DNA of 64,000 nucleotides. Source: Sphingorhabdus lacus (GTDB taxonomy: Bacteria; Pseudomonadota; Alphaproteobacteria; Sphingomonadales; Sphingomonadaceae). The notes below the pieces were generated by a model that was not told where the DNA came from, searched no databases, and was given only the letters and a program-made list of their open reading frames with translations. Where the stretch lies: the NCBI RefSeq assembly GCF_009768975.1, contig NZ_CP035733.1:2232001-2296000 (forward strand), given 5' to 3'. This document shows, one piece after another, positions 44,643-53,058 of this stretch. The position numbers and the translations under genes are program-made. How positions within the stretch are numbered: position 1 is the stretch's first letter; each line of letters opens with the position of its first letter.

Positions 44643-44656
44643 TGACATATTTGTCA
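44643..44656. promoter_or_regulatory. Inverted repeat TGACA-N4-TGTCA at the P450 promoter
   Basis: A perfect 14-bp inverted repeat overlaps a TTGACA -35-like hexamer 50 bases ahead of the P450 ATG. Such placement suits a TetR- or MarR-type operator, but no regulator gene is adjacent. Confidence 0.45.
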
Positions 44657-44692
44657 GTAGTGGCAGTTTCAGCTTCGAGAGGAGTTTATAAA

Positions 44693-45973
44693 ATGGCCAC
44701 TGCCCCCGTCTTCGAAAACGATTCGCTTCCCTGGGAAGTCAACAAGGCACCGCATGAGTGGGATGTCACCCGCCCGGAGATTTACACCGAAGACCGCTGG
44801 CACCCGATATTCAAGGAAATGCGCGACAAAGCGCCGATCAACAAGATCGAAGGGTCCGATTTCGGAAGCTATTGGAACGTGACCACCCTCAAGGCTATCC
44901 AGCATGTGGAAGCCTTGCCCGACATATATTCGTCCTCGTTTGAACATGGCGGAATCACGCTGATCGACGATGATGCGTTGGCCGAACCTATTCCGGACGA
45001 CCAGAAGATTGTCATGCCGATGTTCATTGCCATGGACCGGCCGAAACATACCGAGGAACGGCGCGTGATCGCTCCAGCCTTTACGCCGGGTGCGATGGAG
45101 CAAATGTCCGTCGATATTCGCCGCCGCACGGGTGAACTTCTCGACTCGCTACCGATCGGCAAGGCTTTCGACTGGGTCGATCTGGTGTCGATTGAACTGA
45201 CGACGCAGATGCTGGCTTTGCTCTTTGATTTCCCATGGGAGGATCGCCGCAAGCTAACCGAATGGTCCGATTGGGCCGGTGACGTGGAACTGTTCCGCAC
45301 GGAAGAAACGCGCAAAGCGCGATTGGAAAAGATGTTCGAAATGGGCGCCTACTTCCAGCGTCTGTGGGATGAGCGCAAAGATCGCGGTGAAGCACCTGAT
45401 CTCATCAGCCGGATGATCCATTCACCGATGAAGGACATGACGACCTTCGAATATATGGGGAATCTGATCCTGCTGATCGTGGGCGGAAATGACACGACCC
45501 GCAATTCCATGTCGGGTTATGCCTATGGCCTGCACTCCTTCCAGGACGAGCGGGAAAAGCTGGAGAAAAATCCGGAGTTCATTCCCAATGCGGTTAGTGA
45601 AATCATCCGCTGGCAGACACCGCTGGCGCATATGCGGCGCACAGCGCTTCGCGACCATGACCTTTTTGGTGCGCCCATCAAGGCAGGGGACAAGATCGGT
45701 ATGTGGTATTTGTCGGCCAACCGAGATGAAAGTGTTTTTGACAATCCTGACAAGCTGATCGTCGACCGTGAAAATGCGCGCCGACATCTCGCCTTCGGCT
45801 ATGGCATCCATCGTTGTGTGGGTGCGCGTCTCGCTGAATTGCAAATTCGCATCCTGCTCGAAGAAATGGCCACCCGTCGACTGCGCCCCAATGTGGTCGC
45901 CGAACCCGAGCGCGTCTCAGGTTGCTTCGTGCACGGTTACCGCAAGATGATGGTGGAACTTTCCAAATATTGA
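44693..45973 (+). CDS. Cytochrome P450 (CYP153-like)
   Basis: A 426-residue soluble bacterial P450. Heme-ligand loop FGYGIHRCVGARLAE, I-helix oxygen motif LIVGGNDTTRN and the K-helix segment SEIIRWQTPLAHMRRTALRD in part are intact; the IRWQTPLAHMRRTA stretch is characteristic of CYP153 alkane terminal hydroxylases, and ERRVIAPAFTPG is the usual C-helix region. GAGAGGAG precedes ATG 44693. Redox partners (ferredoxin and reductase) are not in the window, so they would be supplied from elsewhere. Another terpene or steroid P450 is the alternative. Confidence 0.9.
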   Translation: MATAPVFENDSLPWEVNKAPHEWDVTRPEIYTEDRWHPIFKEMRDKAPINKIEGSDFGSYWNVTTLKAIQHVEALPDIYSSSFEHGGITLIDDDALAEPIPDDQKIVMPMFIAMDRPKHTEERRVIAPAFTPGAMEQMSVDIRRRTGELLDSLPIGKAFDWVDLVSIELTTQMLALLFDFPWEDRRKLTEWSDWAGDVELFRTEETRKARLEKMFEMGAYFQRLWDERKDRGEAPDLISRMIHSPMKDMTTFEYMGNLILLIVGGNDTTRNSMSGYAYGLHSFQDEREKLEKNPEFIPNAVSEIIRWQTPLAHMRRTALRDHDLFGAPIKAGDKIGMWYLSANRDESVFDNPDKLIVDRENARRHLAFGYGIHRCVGARLAELQIRILLEEMATRRLRPNVVAEPERVSGCFVHGYRKMMVELSKY

Positions 45974-46035
45974 GATGAAACCTTTTAGCGGAATGACGCG
46001 TATTTAAGCCTGTCACCAGATAGAGGATATTCGTC

Positions 46036-46518
46036 ATGAAGCTGAGCAAGCGTCAATTTTTTTCCTTGGGCAGCATAGGCGTCGCCGCGTTCATGTTTGG
46101 ATGCGGCAAGGACGCAACGGCTAAAGCCCGCTTTGCTGTCACACTGACAGATGCGGAATGGAAAAAGCGGCTTTCCCCCGCCGCCTATCGCGTGCTGCGT
46201 CAGGAGGATACGGAAACCCCGTTCACCAGTTCGTTAAACAAGGAAAAGCGCAAGGGGACGTTTGTGTGCGCAGGCTGTAACCAGCGCCTGTTTGCGTCCA
46301 ACACCAAATATGACAGCGGCACCGGTTGGCCCAGTTTCTGGCAACCGTTGGCCGGCGGCGTCGGCACAAAGACCGATTACAAGATCGGTTTGCCTCGTAC
46401 CGAGGTGCATTGCGCGCGCTGCGGCGGCCATTTGGGTCATGTCTTCAACGACGGACCGAAGCCCACAGGCAAACGCTATTGCATGAACGGCGTCGCGATG
46501 AAGTTCGTCCCCGGCTAA
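46036..46518 (+). CDS. msrB: Peptide-methionine (R)-S-oxide reductase MsrB, exported
   Basis: A 160-residue MsrB with the zinc cysteines (VCAGCNQ and CARCGGHLGHVF) and the catalytic RYCMNGVAMKF. Unusually it has a leader: SKRQFFSLGSIGVAAFMFGC combines a KR-type twin-arginine-like motif with a lipobox ending at Cys, suggesting a membrane-tethered periplasmic repair enzyme. AGAGGA lies upstream of the ATG. The gene converges on the ankyrin protein with a 3-base gap. Confidence 0.9.
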   Translation: MKLSKRQFFSLGSIGVAAFMFGCGKDATAKARFAVTLTDAEWKKRLSPAAYRVLRQEDTETPFTSSLNKEKRKGTFVCAGCNQRLFASNTKYDSGTGWPSFWQPLAGGVGTKTDYKIGLPRTEVHCARCGGHLGHVFNDGPKPTGKRYCMNGVAMKFVPG

Positions 46519-46521
46519 GAC

Positions 46522-47175
46522 TTATTTGGGGTCGCCAATCCCCGAAAAGTCCAGCTCGGCCGGCTTTTTCGTGGCATCCGTTTTGCCATTATTTTCCAGG
46601 ATTGCGACAATCGCCGTGGCGCGGCCATCCTGCTTGGCATAGTCGCGGGCAGAGTAGCCCGCGCGGCTATCTTTCTTATCGGGATTGGCACCCGCTTTCA
46701 GCAGCGCGCGGACGGCTTCGGCATTGCGCAGTTGCACCGCCAGAATCAGGGCTGTTTCACCGGAACGGTTGGTCTGGTCGACCTGCACCTTTTTCTTCAC
46801 CAGCAAGTCGATGCCCTCGACATAGTTAAGCTGCGTGGCGAGCATCAGCGGCGTTGTACCCTTTTTATCGGCCAGATTGGGATTGGCTCCCTTTTGCAAC
46901 AAGTAACCGAGCCAGGTCGAATCGCGGCGGGTAATCACAATATGCAACGCTGTTTCACCGCTGGTGCTGTCGCGTGTATTGACGATGACGGTGCCCGGTT
47001 CCGACAGAAATTTCTCCGCCTCTTCACCCTTGCGTTCGCGTACCGCCTTCAGGAAGTTATAGCTGTCCGAAAACTGGGCTTGGGCTGGCGGCGCGACGAC
47101 CCCGGAAGCCACAGGAAAGAGTGATGCCGCCAGCAGAGCCAAAATCATTTTCTTGTTCACGAAAAACTGCCCCAT
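46522..47175 (-). CDS. Exported ankyrin-repeat protein
   Basis: A 217-residue protein with a signal peptide (MILALLAASLFPVASG, cleavage after AQAQ) and about four ankyrin repeats (GETALHIVITRRDSTWLGYLLQKGANPN, GTTPLMLATQLNYVEGIDLLV, GETALILAVQLRNAEAVRALLKAGANPD, GYSARDYAKQDGR, each in part). It is likely periplasmic and protein-binding. ATG 47175 is chosen; the TTG at 47184 gives three more residues, and the ATG at 47148 would leave a shorter signal. Confidence 0.8.
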   Translation of the reverse strand: MGQFFVNKKMILALLAASLFPVASGVVAPPAQAQFSDSYNFLKAVRERKGEEAEKFLSEPGTVIVNTRDSTSGETALHIVITRRDSTWLGYLLQKGANPNLADKKGTTPLMLATQLNYVEGIDLLVKKKVQVDQTNRSGETALILAVQLRNAEAVRALLKAGANPDKKDSRAGYSARDYAKQDGRATAIVAILENNGKTDATKKPAELDFSGIGDPK

Positions 47176-47218
47176 AAAATACAACCCAAAATACTTGATA
47201 TCCGTGCATTAGCAGACC

Positions 47219-47869
47219 ATGTCTGGCCCCGCTATGAACAAAAATCCCCGTATCGCGCTATCCATCGCAATTTCGCCCCTTCTGCTTGTCTTGAGCGCCT
47301 GTAATCAGGAACCCGCCCAACCTTCGCTAACCGAAGCTCCCTTGGCCGGAGCTGCCATTGGCGGTGACTTTACCCTGACTGATCAGAATGGGAAGAAGCG
47401 GACGTGGAAGGAATTCGACGGTCAATATCGTATCGTCTATTTCGGCTACACCAATTGCCCGGATATCTGTACGCCAGACATGCAAAATTTGATGGCAGGC
47501 CTGAAAGCCTTTGAAAAAACCAAGCCCGAATTGGCGGCCAAGATTCAACCCATTTTCATTACAGTTGACCCCAAGCGCGATACGCCTGACGTGCTCAAGC
47601 AATTTGTCGGCGCTTTCCATTCGCGCGCCCTTGGACTGTCAGGCACTGATGCCGAAATCGCGGACGCCGCCAAGAAATTCGCCATATACTCCAGCCGGGT
47701 CGAAGGCTCATCCCCTGAAAATTACCTGATGAGCCACAGCCAGACACCCTATTTGATGGGGCCGGACGGTAAGCCTATCGCGATATTGCCCGCCGATCAG
47801 CCGAATACGGATGCCAATGAAGGTGCGCCGAAACTGGTCGAAGCCGAACTCGAAAAGTGGGTTCGCTGA
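47219..47869 (+). CDS. SCO1/SenC-family copper chaperone
   Basis: A 216-residue thioredoxin-fold lipoprotein (lipobox LLLVLSAC) with the copper-binding CxxxC (YTNCPDICTPDM) and the distal histidine in YLMSHSQTPYL. SCO proteins deliver copper to cytochrome c oxidase CuA or act as thiol reductases in the periplasm. ATG 47219 or ATG 47234 are both possible starts; neither has a strong ribosome binding site. Confidence 0.9.
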   Translation: MSGPAMNKNPRIALSIAISPLLLVLSACNQEPAQPSLTEAPLAGAAIGGDFTLTDQNGKKRTWKEFDGQYRIVYFGYTNCPDICTPDMQNLMAGLKAFEKTKPELAAKIQPIFITVDPKRDTPDVLKQFVGAFHSRALGLSGTDAEIADAAKKFAIYSSRVEGSSPENYLMSHSQTPYLMGPDGKPIAILPADQPNTDANEGAPKLVEAELEKWVR

Positions 47870-47877
47870 ACCAACCG

Positions 47878-48312
47878 ATGGCCGAAACACCCTTCTGGGA
47901 AGCTCCGATCGAAACGCTTGACCGCGCGCAGTGGGAAGCGCTGTGCGATGGATGCGGCAAATGCTGCCTGAACAAGGTGGAGGATGAAGATACCGGACGT
48001 ATCTATCCCACCAATGTCGCGTGCAAATTGCTAGACCTGAGCACATGCCGCTGCGCCGATTATCGCAACCGGAAAGCCATTGTACCCGAATGCCTTCGTC
48101 TGACCCAGCGCAAGATTGATGACTATGTCTGGCTGCCATCGACATGTGCCTATGTCCTGCGCGCCGCAGGACAGCCGCTGCCCGAATGGCATTATCTCGT
48201 CAGCGGAAGTACCGAAACGATTCATGAAGCTGGCATGTCGGTCAAAGGTCGGGCAATATCCGAACTGCATGCTGGACCGCTTGAAAACCATATTATCGAA
48301 CAGCCTCTCTGA
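47878..48312 (+). CDS. YcgN/UPF0260-type cysteine cluster protein
   Basis: A 144-residue protein with the characteristic metal-binding-like cysteines: LCDGCGKCCLNK, CKLLDLSTCRCADYRNR and VPECLRL. The family is conserved but has no established function; a zinc or iron-sulfur site is expected. ATG 47878 is chosen; a GTG at 47857 would overlap the SCO gene. Its last 44 bases are shared with the start of the YgjP-like gene. Confidence 0.85.
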   Translation: MAETPFWEAPIETLDRAQWEALCDGCGKCCLNKVEDEDTGRIYPTNVACKLLDLSTCRCADYRNRKAIVPECLRLTQRKIDDYVWLPSTCAYVLRAAGQPLPEWHYLVSGSTETIHEAGMSVKGRAISELHAGPLENHIIEQPL

Positions 48313-49003
48313 CCCGGAGGTGGATATCGAAGGCGAAAGCGTTCCGGTGCGTATCCGGCGCAACCCGCGTGCCCGCCGGATTTCGATGCGCGCCGATGCG
48401 GTGAAGCGCGAAATCCGGATTACAATGCCCCATTATACTCCGACTACCGTCGCGCTCGATTTTGTGTCGAAGAAGCGCGAATGGATTGCCGCGCGGCTGC
48501 AAAGCGCGCCGGATGCAGCGCCCATAGGCCCGGGCGGTGAAATCGCGGTAGAGGGCGAAAGCCATCGCATTGAATGGCGCGAGGAGTGGCCGCGCACGAT
48601 CCGGTGCGGCGAAGGCATGATCCGGCTCGGTGGCCCCGAAGCATCGGTTGAAGCGCGTGTCCTACGCTGGCTGAAGGCGGAGGCGCGGCGGATTTATGAA
48701 AAGGAAATCCGGCATTATTGTGAAAAAGCCGCCGAACCGGTGCCGCGGCTGTCGCTGGGCGATCCCCGAAGCCGTTGGGGCAGCTGTTCCAGCCGAGGCA
48801 CGATATCGCTGAGTTGGCGCCTCATCATGGCGCCGGTTCATGTCCGGCGATCCGTCATCGCGCATGAGGTCGCACATATGCGGCATATGGACCATAGCCC
48901 GGCTTTCTACGCTTGGCTGGATGCGTTATATGAAGGTGACCGAAAAACGGCGGACCGTTGGTTGAAAATGCACGGAACCGGTTTGCAAAGGGTCGGACGA
49001 TAG
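48269..49003 (+). CDS. YgjP-like M48/SprT-type metallopeptidase
   Basis: A 244-residue protein with the N-terminal beta region RRNPRARRISMRADAVKREIRI and the zinc motif VIAHEVAHMRHMDHSPAFYAWL (HExxH with a third His). YgjP/DUF45 proteins are putative metal-dependent proteases or hydrolases. SRWGSCSSRGTISLSWRLI is a further conserved block. ATG 48269 lies within the YcgN gene in another frame. Confidence 0.88.
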   Translation: MLDRLKTILSNSLSDPEVDIEGESVPVRIRRNPRARRISMRADAVKREIRITMPHYTPTTVALDFVSKKREWIAARLQSAPDAAPIGPGGEIAVEGESHRIEWREEWPRTIRCGEGMIRLGGPEASVEARVLRWLKAEARRIYEKEIRHYCEKAAEPVPRLSLGDPRSRWGSCSSRGTISLSWRLIMAPVHVRRSVIAHEVAHMRHMDHSPAFYAWLDALYEGDRKTADRWLKMHGTGLQRVGR

Positions 49004-49012
49004 GAGGGCTTG

Positions 49013-49201
49013 ATGCTGGAAATGCGCGACACATGTGAAATTTGTGCCACACCGCTGCCATGGGAAAGCGAGGATGCACGGATCTGCAGCTATGAGTGCA
49101 CATTCTGCGCACCTTGTGTCGACGGACCGCTAGCCGGAAAATGCCCCAACTGCGGCGGAGTTCTGCAACCCCGGCCTACGCGGATTCGGAAGACAGCTTA
49201 A
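49013..49201 (+). CDS. DUF1272 cysteine-rich protein
   Basis: A 62-residue zinc-ribbon-like protein with seven to eight cysteines (CEICATPLP, ICSYECTFCAPC, CPNCGG) matching DUF1272. GGAGGG ends five bases before ATG 49013. It follows the YgjP gene by 9 bases and is probably on the same transcript. Confidence 0.88.
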   Translation: MLEMRDTCEICATPLPWESEDARICSYECTFCAPCVDGPLAGKCPNCGGVLQPRPTRIRKTA

Positions 49202-49223
49202 CCCCTCCCGCTTACGGGAGGGG
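49202..49223. terminator. GC-rich hairpin between convergent genes
   Basis: CCCCTCCCG, loop CTTA and CGGGAGGGG form a perfect 9-bp stem right after the DUF1272 stop and 8 bases from the stop of the convergent helix-hairpin-helix gene. It lacks a U tract but could end or protect both transcripts; the same motif is common between genes in sphingomonads. Confidence 0.55.
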
Positions 49224-49230
49224 CGCCGTA

Positions 49231-50046
49231 TCAGCCTTTGGTAATCTCGCTGCCGAGCGCGCCATATTTCTTTTCGAAACCGGCAACATCTCCTGCGACC
49301 AGAAGCGAGGCCTGATCAACCCAGTTATCACGGGTAATCCGTCCGGCAAATGTGCCGAGCTTGCTGTCCAGTTCCGCCACATCGGCAGCCGTCATCTTGG
49401 CAACCTGCGCAAAGCTGGTCACACCGAGCGATTTAAGCAGCGTATTCAACTTCGGACCGACGCCCTTCAGCAATTCGAGATTGTCGGGGATAACCGGTTT
49501 TGCAGCCGCTTTCGGCTTTGCTGCGGCTTTCGGCTTTGGTGCCGCTTTGGCTTTCGCTGCAGGTGCCTTGGGCGCGGGTGCCACAACGGCTTTCTTCGTC
49601 GCTGCCTTGGGCTTGGGCGCGGCTTCGGCTTTTGCCTTTACCGGCGCTTTTGCAGCTGCCTTGGCGGCTGGCTTTGGCGCAGGCGCTTTAGCTGTGACAG
49701 CTTTTTCGGCTTTTGCCTTGGGGGCAGCAGCTTTTGGAGCCGCGGCCTTTTTTGCCGCCGGTTTGGCCGGTGCAGCTTTGGTAGCAGCAGCCTTTAAAGG
49801 TGCCTGCGCTTTTGCAGGCGCCGTCTTCGATGCTGGCGCTGGATCGTCCATTAATTTGGCGGGTGCAGCGACTTTAGGTGCCGCAGGCGGAGGCGTGGCT
49901 GCAACCGGCGGAGCAGGAACAGCCTTGGGCGCTGCTGCATCCTTGGTCCCTGAATCCTTTTTGACCGATCCAAGTGCGAGCAACCACCACATCAATGCAG
50001 TGAAAATGATAATGGCGCTTACGATAATCAACAAAGATGCAGTCAT
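49231..50046 (-). CDS. Membrane-anchored helix-hairpin-helix protein with Ala/Lys/Pro-rich linker
   Basis: A 271-residue protein with three parts: one N-terminal transmembrane helix (about 4-26), a ~150-residue Ala/Lys/Pro-rich repeat linker resembling eukaryotic histone H1 tails (KAAAPKAAAPKAKAEK and similar), and a C-terminal helix-hairpin-helix domain (LELLKGVGPKLNTLLKSLGV, WVDQASLLVAGDV) related to the DNA-binding HhH modules found near NADH-quinone oxidoreductase and DNA repair proteins. It may tether DNA to the membrane; the basic linker would bind DNA nonspecifically. Function is not established. Confidence 0.75.
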   Translation of the reverse strand: MTASLLIIVSAIIIFTALMWWLLALGSVKKDSGTKDAAAPKAVPAPPVAATPPPAAPKVAAPAKLMDDPAPASKTAPAKAQAPLKAAATKAAPAKPAAKKAAAPKAAAPKAKAEKAVTAKAPAPKPAAKAAAKAPVKAKAEAAPKPKAATKKAVVAPAPKAPAAKAKAAPKPKAAAKPKAAAKPVIPDNLELLKGVGPKLNTLLKSLGVTSFAQVAKMTAADVAELDSKLGTFAGRITRDNWVDQASLLVAGDVAGFEKKYGALGSEITKG

Positions 50047-50120
50047 GATTTTCTCCCCGAAACGGCCCTCAACTCAACACAGCAGGTTAAGCAAATTTTC
50101 GAAGAAAGCAAAAGCGCAAA

Positions 50121-51392
50121 TCAAATAGCCGATTCACGCTCCACTTCGCGCCAGCCGATGTCACGCCGATAGAAGCCGGTGGGGAAATCAATCGCCTCAA
50201 TCGCCGCATACGCGTTGCGCTGTGCTTCGGTCACATTGACACCCATGGCTGTCACATTGAGCACCCGGCCACCATTGGCAACCAACTGGCCCTCTTTTTC
50301 CGCCGTACCTGCGTGGAACACCTTCGCCTGTGTCACATAATCAATGGAAATCGCGCCACCCTTTTGCGGCGTGCCGGGATAGCCTTGGGCGGCCATGACA
50401 ACCGTCAAGGCTGAGTTTGGGGAGAAGCCCGGTGCGGACTCGGCGGACAGGCCTCCTGTCGCGACGGCGTGCATAAGCGTCACCAGATCGCCTTGAAAGC
50501 GGCTCATCAATACCTGGCATTCCGGATCGCCAAATCGGGCATTATACTCGATCAGCTTCGGACCCTCTTCCGTCAGCATCAGTCCTGCAAACAACACACC
50601 GGAATAGGGCATGCCTTGTTCCGCCATATAGCCAACGGTCGGCTGGATAATGCGCTCCATCACCTCGTCCTGCAGAAGCTGGGTCAAAACCGGAGCGGGC
50701 GAATAGGCCCCCATGCCGCCTGTATTCGGGCCGGTGTCGCCATCGCCCACCCGCTTATGGTCCTGTGCCGAGCCGAAAGCGACGACATCATGGCCATCGG
50801 TCAGGGCAAAGAAACTCACTTCTTCGCCCGTCATAAACTCCTCGAGAACCACGGCGGCCCCGGCATCACCAAAGCCACCGCCGAACATGTCCTCGATGGC
50901 CGCCTCCGCATCCGCCTTGCTCTCCGCAATGATCACGCCTTTACCTGCGGCCAGTCCATCCGCCTTGATCACATAGGGAGGCTTGAACTCATCAAGCCCG
51001 GCCAACGCAGAGGCTTTGCTATCATGGCGACGGTAGCCGGCCGTTGGAATGTTGGCCGCTGCGCACATATCCTTGGTAAAGCCTTTCGAGCCCTCGAGTT
51101 GCGCTGCATTCCGGTTCGGTCCGAAGACAGATATGCCCGCCTCACGCAAGGAATCGCCAAGACCATCGACCAGAGGGCCTTCCGGCCCCACCACCACCAA
51201 TCCGATGTCATGTCCTGCACAAAAGCTTATTACTGCAGCATGGTCGGATACGTTCAGGTCAACAAGTTCGGCATCTTCTGCGATGCCAGGGTTGCCGGGG
51301 GCGGCGTAGAGTGTATCACAGGAGGGTGACTGTGCGAGCTTCCAAGCAAGCGCATGTTCACGTCCGCCTGAACCGATGAGCAAGATATTCAT
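50121..51392 (-). CDS. purD: Phosphoribosylamine-glycine ligase PurD
   Basis: A 423-residue ATP-grasp enzyme of purine synthesis. [21 protein letters not shown], the [13 protein letters not shown] loop, [19 protein letters not shown] in part, and [16 protein letters not shown] with [17 protein letters not shown] identify it. ATG 51392 gives the canonical N-terminus; the frame runs further upstream but only as the antisense of xseA. Its start overlaps the xseA start. Confidence 0.96.
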   Translation of the reverse strand: MNILLIGSGGREHALAWKLAQSPSCDTLYAAPGNPGIAEDAELVDLNVSDHAAVISFCAGHDIGLVVVGPEGPLVDGLGDSLREAGISVFGPNRNAAQLEGSKGFTKDMCAAANIPTAGYRRHDSKASALAGLDEFKPPYVIKADGLAAGKGVIIAESKADAEAAIEDMFGGGFGDAGAAVVLEEFMTGEEVSFFALTDGHDVVAFGSAQDHKRVGDGDTGPNTGGMGAYSPAPVLTQLLQDEVMERIIQPTVGYMAEQGMPYSGVLFAGLMLTEEGPKLIEYNARFGDPECQVLMSRFQGDLVTLMHAVATGGLSAESAPGFSPNSALTVVMAAQGYPGTPQKGGAISIDYVTQAKVFHAGTAEKEGQLVANGGRVLNVTAMGVNVTEAQRNAYAAIEAIDFPTGFYRRDIGWREVERESAI

Positions 51393-52803
51393 GTCCGACA
51401 ACGCCCCTTTTAACGACCCCAACGGCCCAACTGCGCGCCTGTTAGCCGAGGAGCGCCCCGGCGACAATGCCCAGGCCATGAGCGTGTCGGAATTGTCGTC
51501 CGCACTCAAGCGTACGGTTGAGGACCGTTTTGGCCATGTTCGCGTCCGCGGCGAGATTTCCGGTTTCAAACGGGCGGCTTCCGGCCATATCTACTTTAGC
51601 CTGAAAGACGAGAATGCCCGCCTCGACGCCGTTATGTGGAAAGGCGGCGCGGCCCGCCTGCCCTTTGCGCCTGAAGATGGTCTGGAGGTCATCGCTACTG
51701 GAAAACTGACCACCTATGCGGGCCGTTCCAACTACCAGATTGTCGTCGAAAGCCTCGAAGTCGCCGGCGAAGGCGCGATGATGTTGCTGTTCGAAAAACT
51801 GAAAGCACGTCTTGCGGCTGAGGGGCTTTTTGCACCCCAGAAGAAAGTCCCGATACCCGCGCTTCCCCGCACCATAGGCGTCGTCACATCCCCCACCGGC
51901 GCGGTGATCCGCGATATCTTGCACCGCCTTGCCGACCGCTTTCCGAGCCATGTCCTTGTCTGGCCCGTGCTCGTGCAGGGTGAAGGCGCCGCCGCCCAGA
52001 TCGCCCGCGCCGTCAACGGCTTTTCCGCTCTGCCCACCGATGGCCCGGTTCGGCGACCCGATCTTGTCATTATCGCGCGTGGTGGCGGGTCAATCGAGGA
52101 CCTATGGGCGTTCAACGAGGAGGTGGTGGTGCGCGCGGTTGCCGATTGCACCATACCGACTATCTCGGCCGTCGGCCATGAAACCGATACTACGTTGTGC
52201 GATTTTGCCGCAGATGTCCGCGCGCCGACCCCCACCGCCGCCGCCGAAATGGCCGTACCGGTACGAAGCGAATTGCTTCAGCGGGTCGGTCAGGCCGCGC
52301 TGCGTATGTCCGGTGCCGTCCGTCGCCATGTCGACCGCGCGACCGAACGGTTGGAGGCGCAGCGTCGCCTGATGCCCAAATTGACCGACCTGTCTGCCCC
52401 GCACCAGCAACGCACCGACGAACTGGCCGAACGGTTGCGCCAATCGCTCCGCACGCGGGTAGGTAAAGCCGAACTCGCCTTTTCCGGCCCGGCCCAGATG
52501 CTACACCCCCGATTGTTGGCGCGGCGGGTGGATCAAGGGCAACAAAGGCTGGATGCACTGGCGCGGCTCGCGGGCAGCCTGCATCCCGAAGCTCCGTTGA
52601 AACGCGGATTTGCACGGGTTACCGATGCCCACGGCAGGACAATTCTTACCCGTGAGGCGGCACAATTGGCAGGCGAGGTCGGCTTGCGTTTTGCCGATGG
52701 TGAGATTGGCGCCACGGTACATGGTGCGACGGCACAGCCCAAAAATGCATCCCCCAAGCCACCGCGCCCCGCCCCAAATCAGGGCAATTTGTTCGACGGC
52801 TGA
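51391..52803 (+). CDS. xseA: Exodeoxyribonuclease VII large subunit XseA
   Basis: A 470-residue nuclease subunit. The OB-fold N-terminal region ([29 protein letters not shown] in parts), the [22 protein letters not shown] segment in parts, [17 protein letters not shown] and [29 protein letters not shown] in parts are intact. With XseB it degrades single-stranded DNA. ATG 51391 is chosen because residues MSDNAPFND precede the usual sphingomonad leader; an ATG at 51376 is possible. The start codon overlaps that of the divergent purD (CATG). Confidence 0.95.
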   Translation: MSDNAPFNDPNGPTARLLAEERPGDNAQAMSVSELSSALKRTVEDRFGHVRVRGEISGFKRAASGHIYFSLKDENARLDAVMWKGGAARLPFAPEDGLEVIATGKLTTYAGRSNYQIVVESLEVAGEGAMMLLFEKLKARLAAEGLFAPQKKVPIPALPRTIGVVTSPTGAVIRDILHRLADRFPSHVLVWPVLVQGEGAAAQIARAVNGFSALPTDGPVRRPDLVIIARGGGSIEDLWAFNEEVVVRAVADCTIPTISAVGHETDTTLCDFAADVRAPTPTAAAEMAVPVRSELLQRVGQAALRMSGAVRRHVDRATERLEAQRRLMPKLTDLSAPHQQRTDELAERLRQSLRTRVGKAELAFSGPAQMLHPRLLARRVDQGQQRLDALARLAGSLHPEAPLKRGFARVTDAHGRTILTREAAQLAGEVGLRFADGEIGATVHGATAQPKNASPKPPRPAPNQGNLFDG

Positions 52804-52853
52804 ATGCTGTCATTGCCCATTCATGCACATTGCGCCATAATGAGGGGATGTTG

Positions 52854-53051
52854 ATGTCGAGCAAAAACAAAGTCGCACGCCTGCACTATATGGCGAACGG
52901 ATTCCGCCTCTTGAGTCCGGGGGATCATGTGCTGTGTGCAGTGACTGGACAAGCCATCCCTCTGGAAGAATTGCGCTATTGGAGCGTGATCAAGCAGGAA
53001 CCCTATGCCAGTGCGGAGATTTCGACACGGGCAGCGCTCGGACAGGGTTAA
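52854..53051 (+). CDS. DUF2093 domain protein
   Basis: A 65-residue protein of the alphaproteobacterial DUF2093 family (ARLHYMANGFRLLSPGDHVLCAVTG, ELRYWSVIKQEPYASAE). GAGGGG at 52842-52847 sits six bases before ATG 52854, so this start is preferred to ATG 52848, which touches that site. Function unknown; the gene commonly follows xseA. Confidence 0.88.
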   Translation: MSSKNKVARLHYMANGFRLLSPGDHVLCAVTGQAIPLEELRYWSVIKQEPYASAEISTRAALGQG

Positions 53052-53058
53052 CGACCGG

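Noticed and set aside
49352-50128. Plus-strand Ala/Phe/Gly-rich open frame opposite the helix-hairpin-helix gene
   Set aside because: It mirrors the Ala/Lys repeat codons of the real gene and has no ribosome binding site or homology-like motif.
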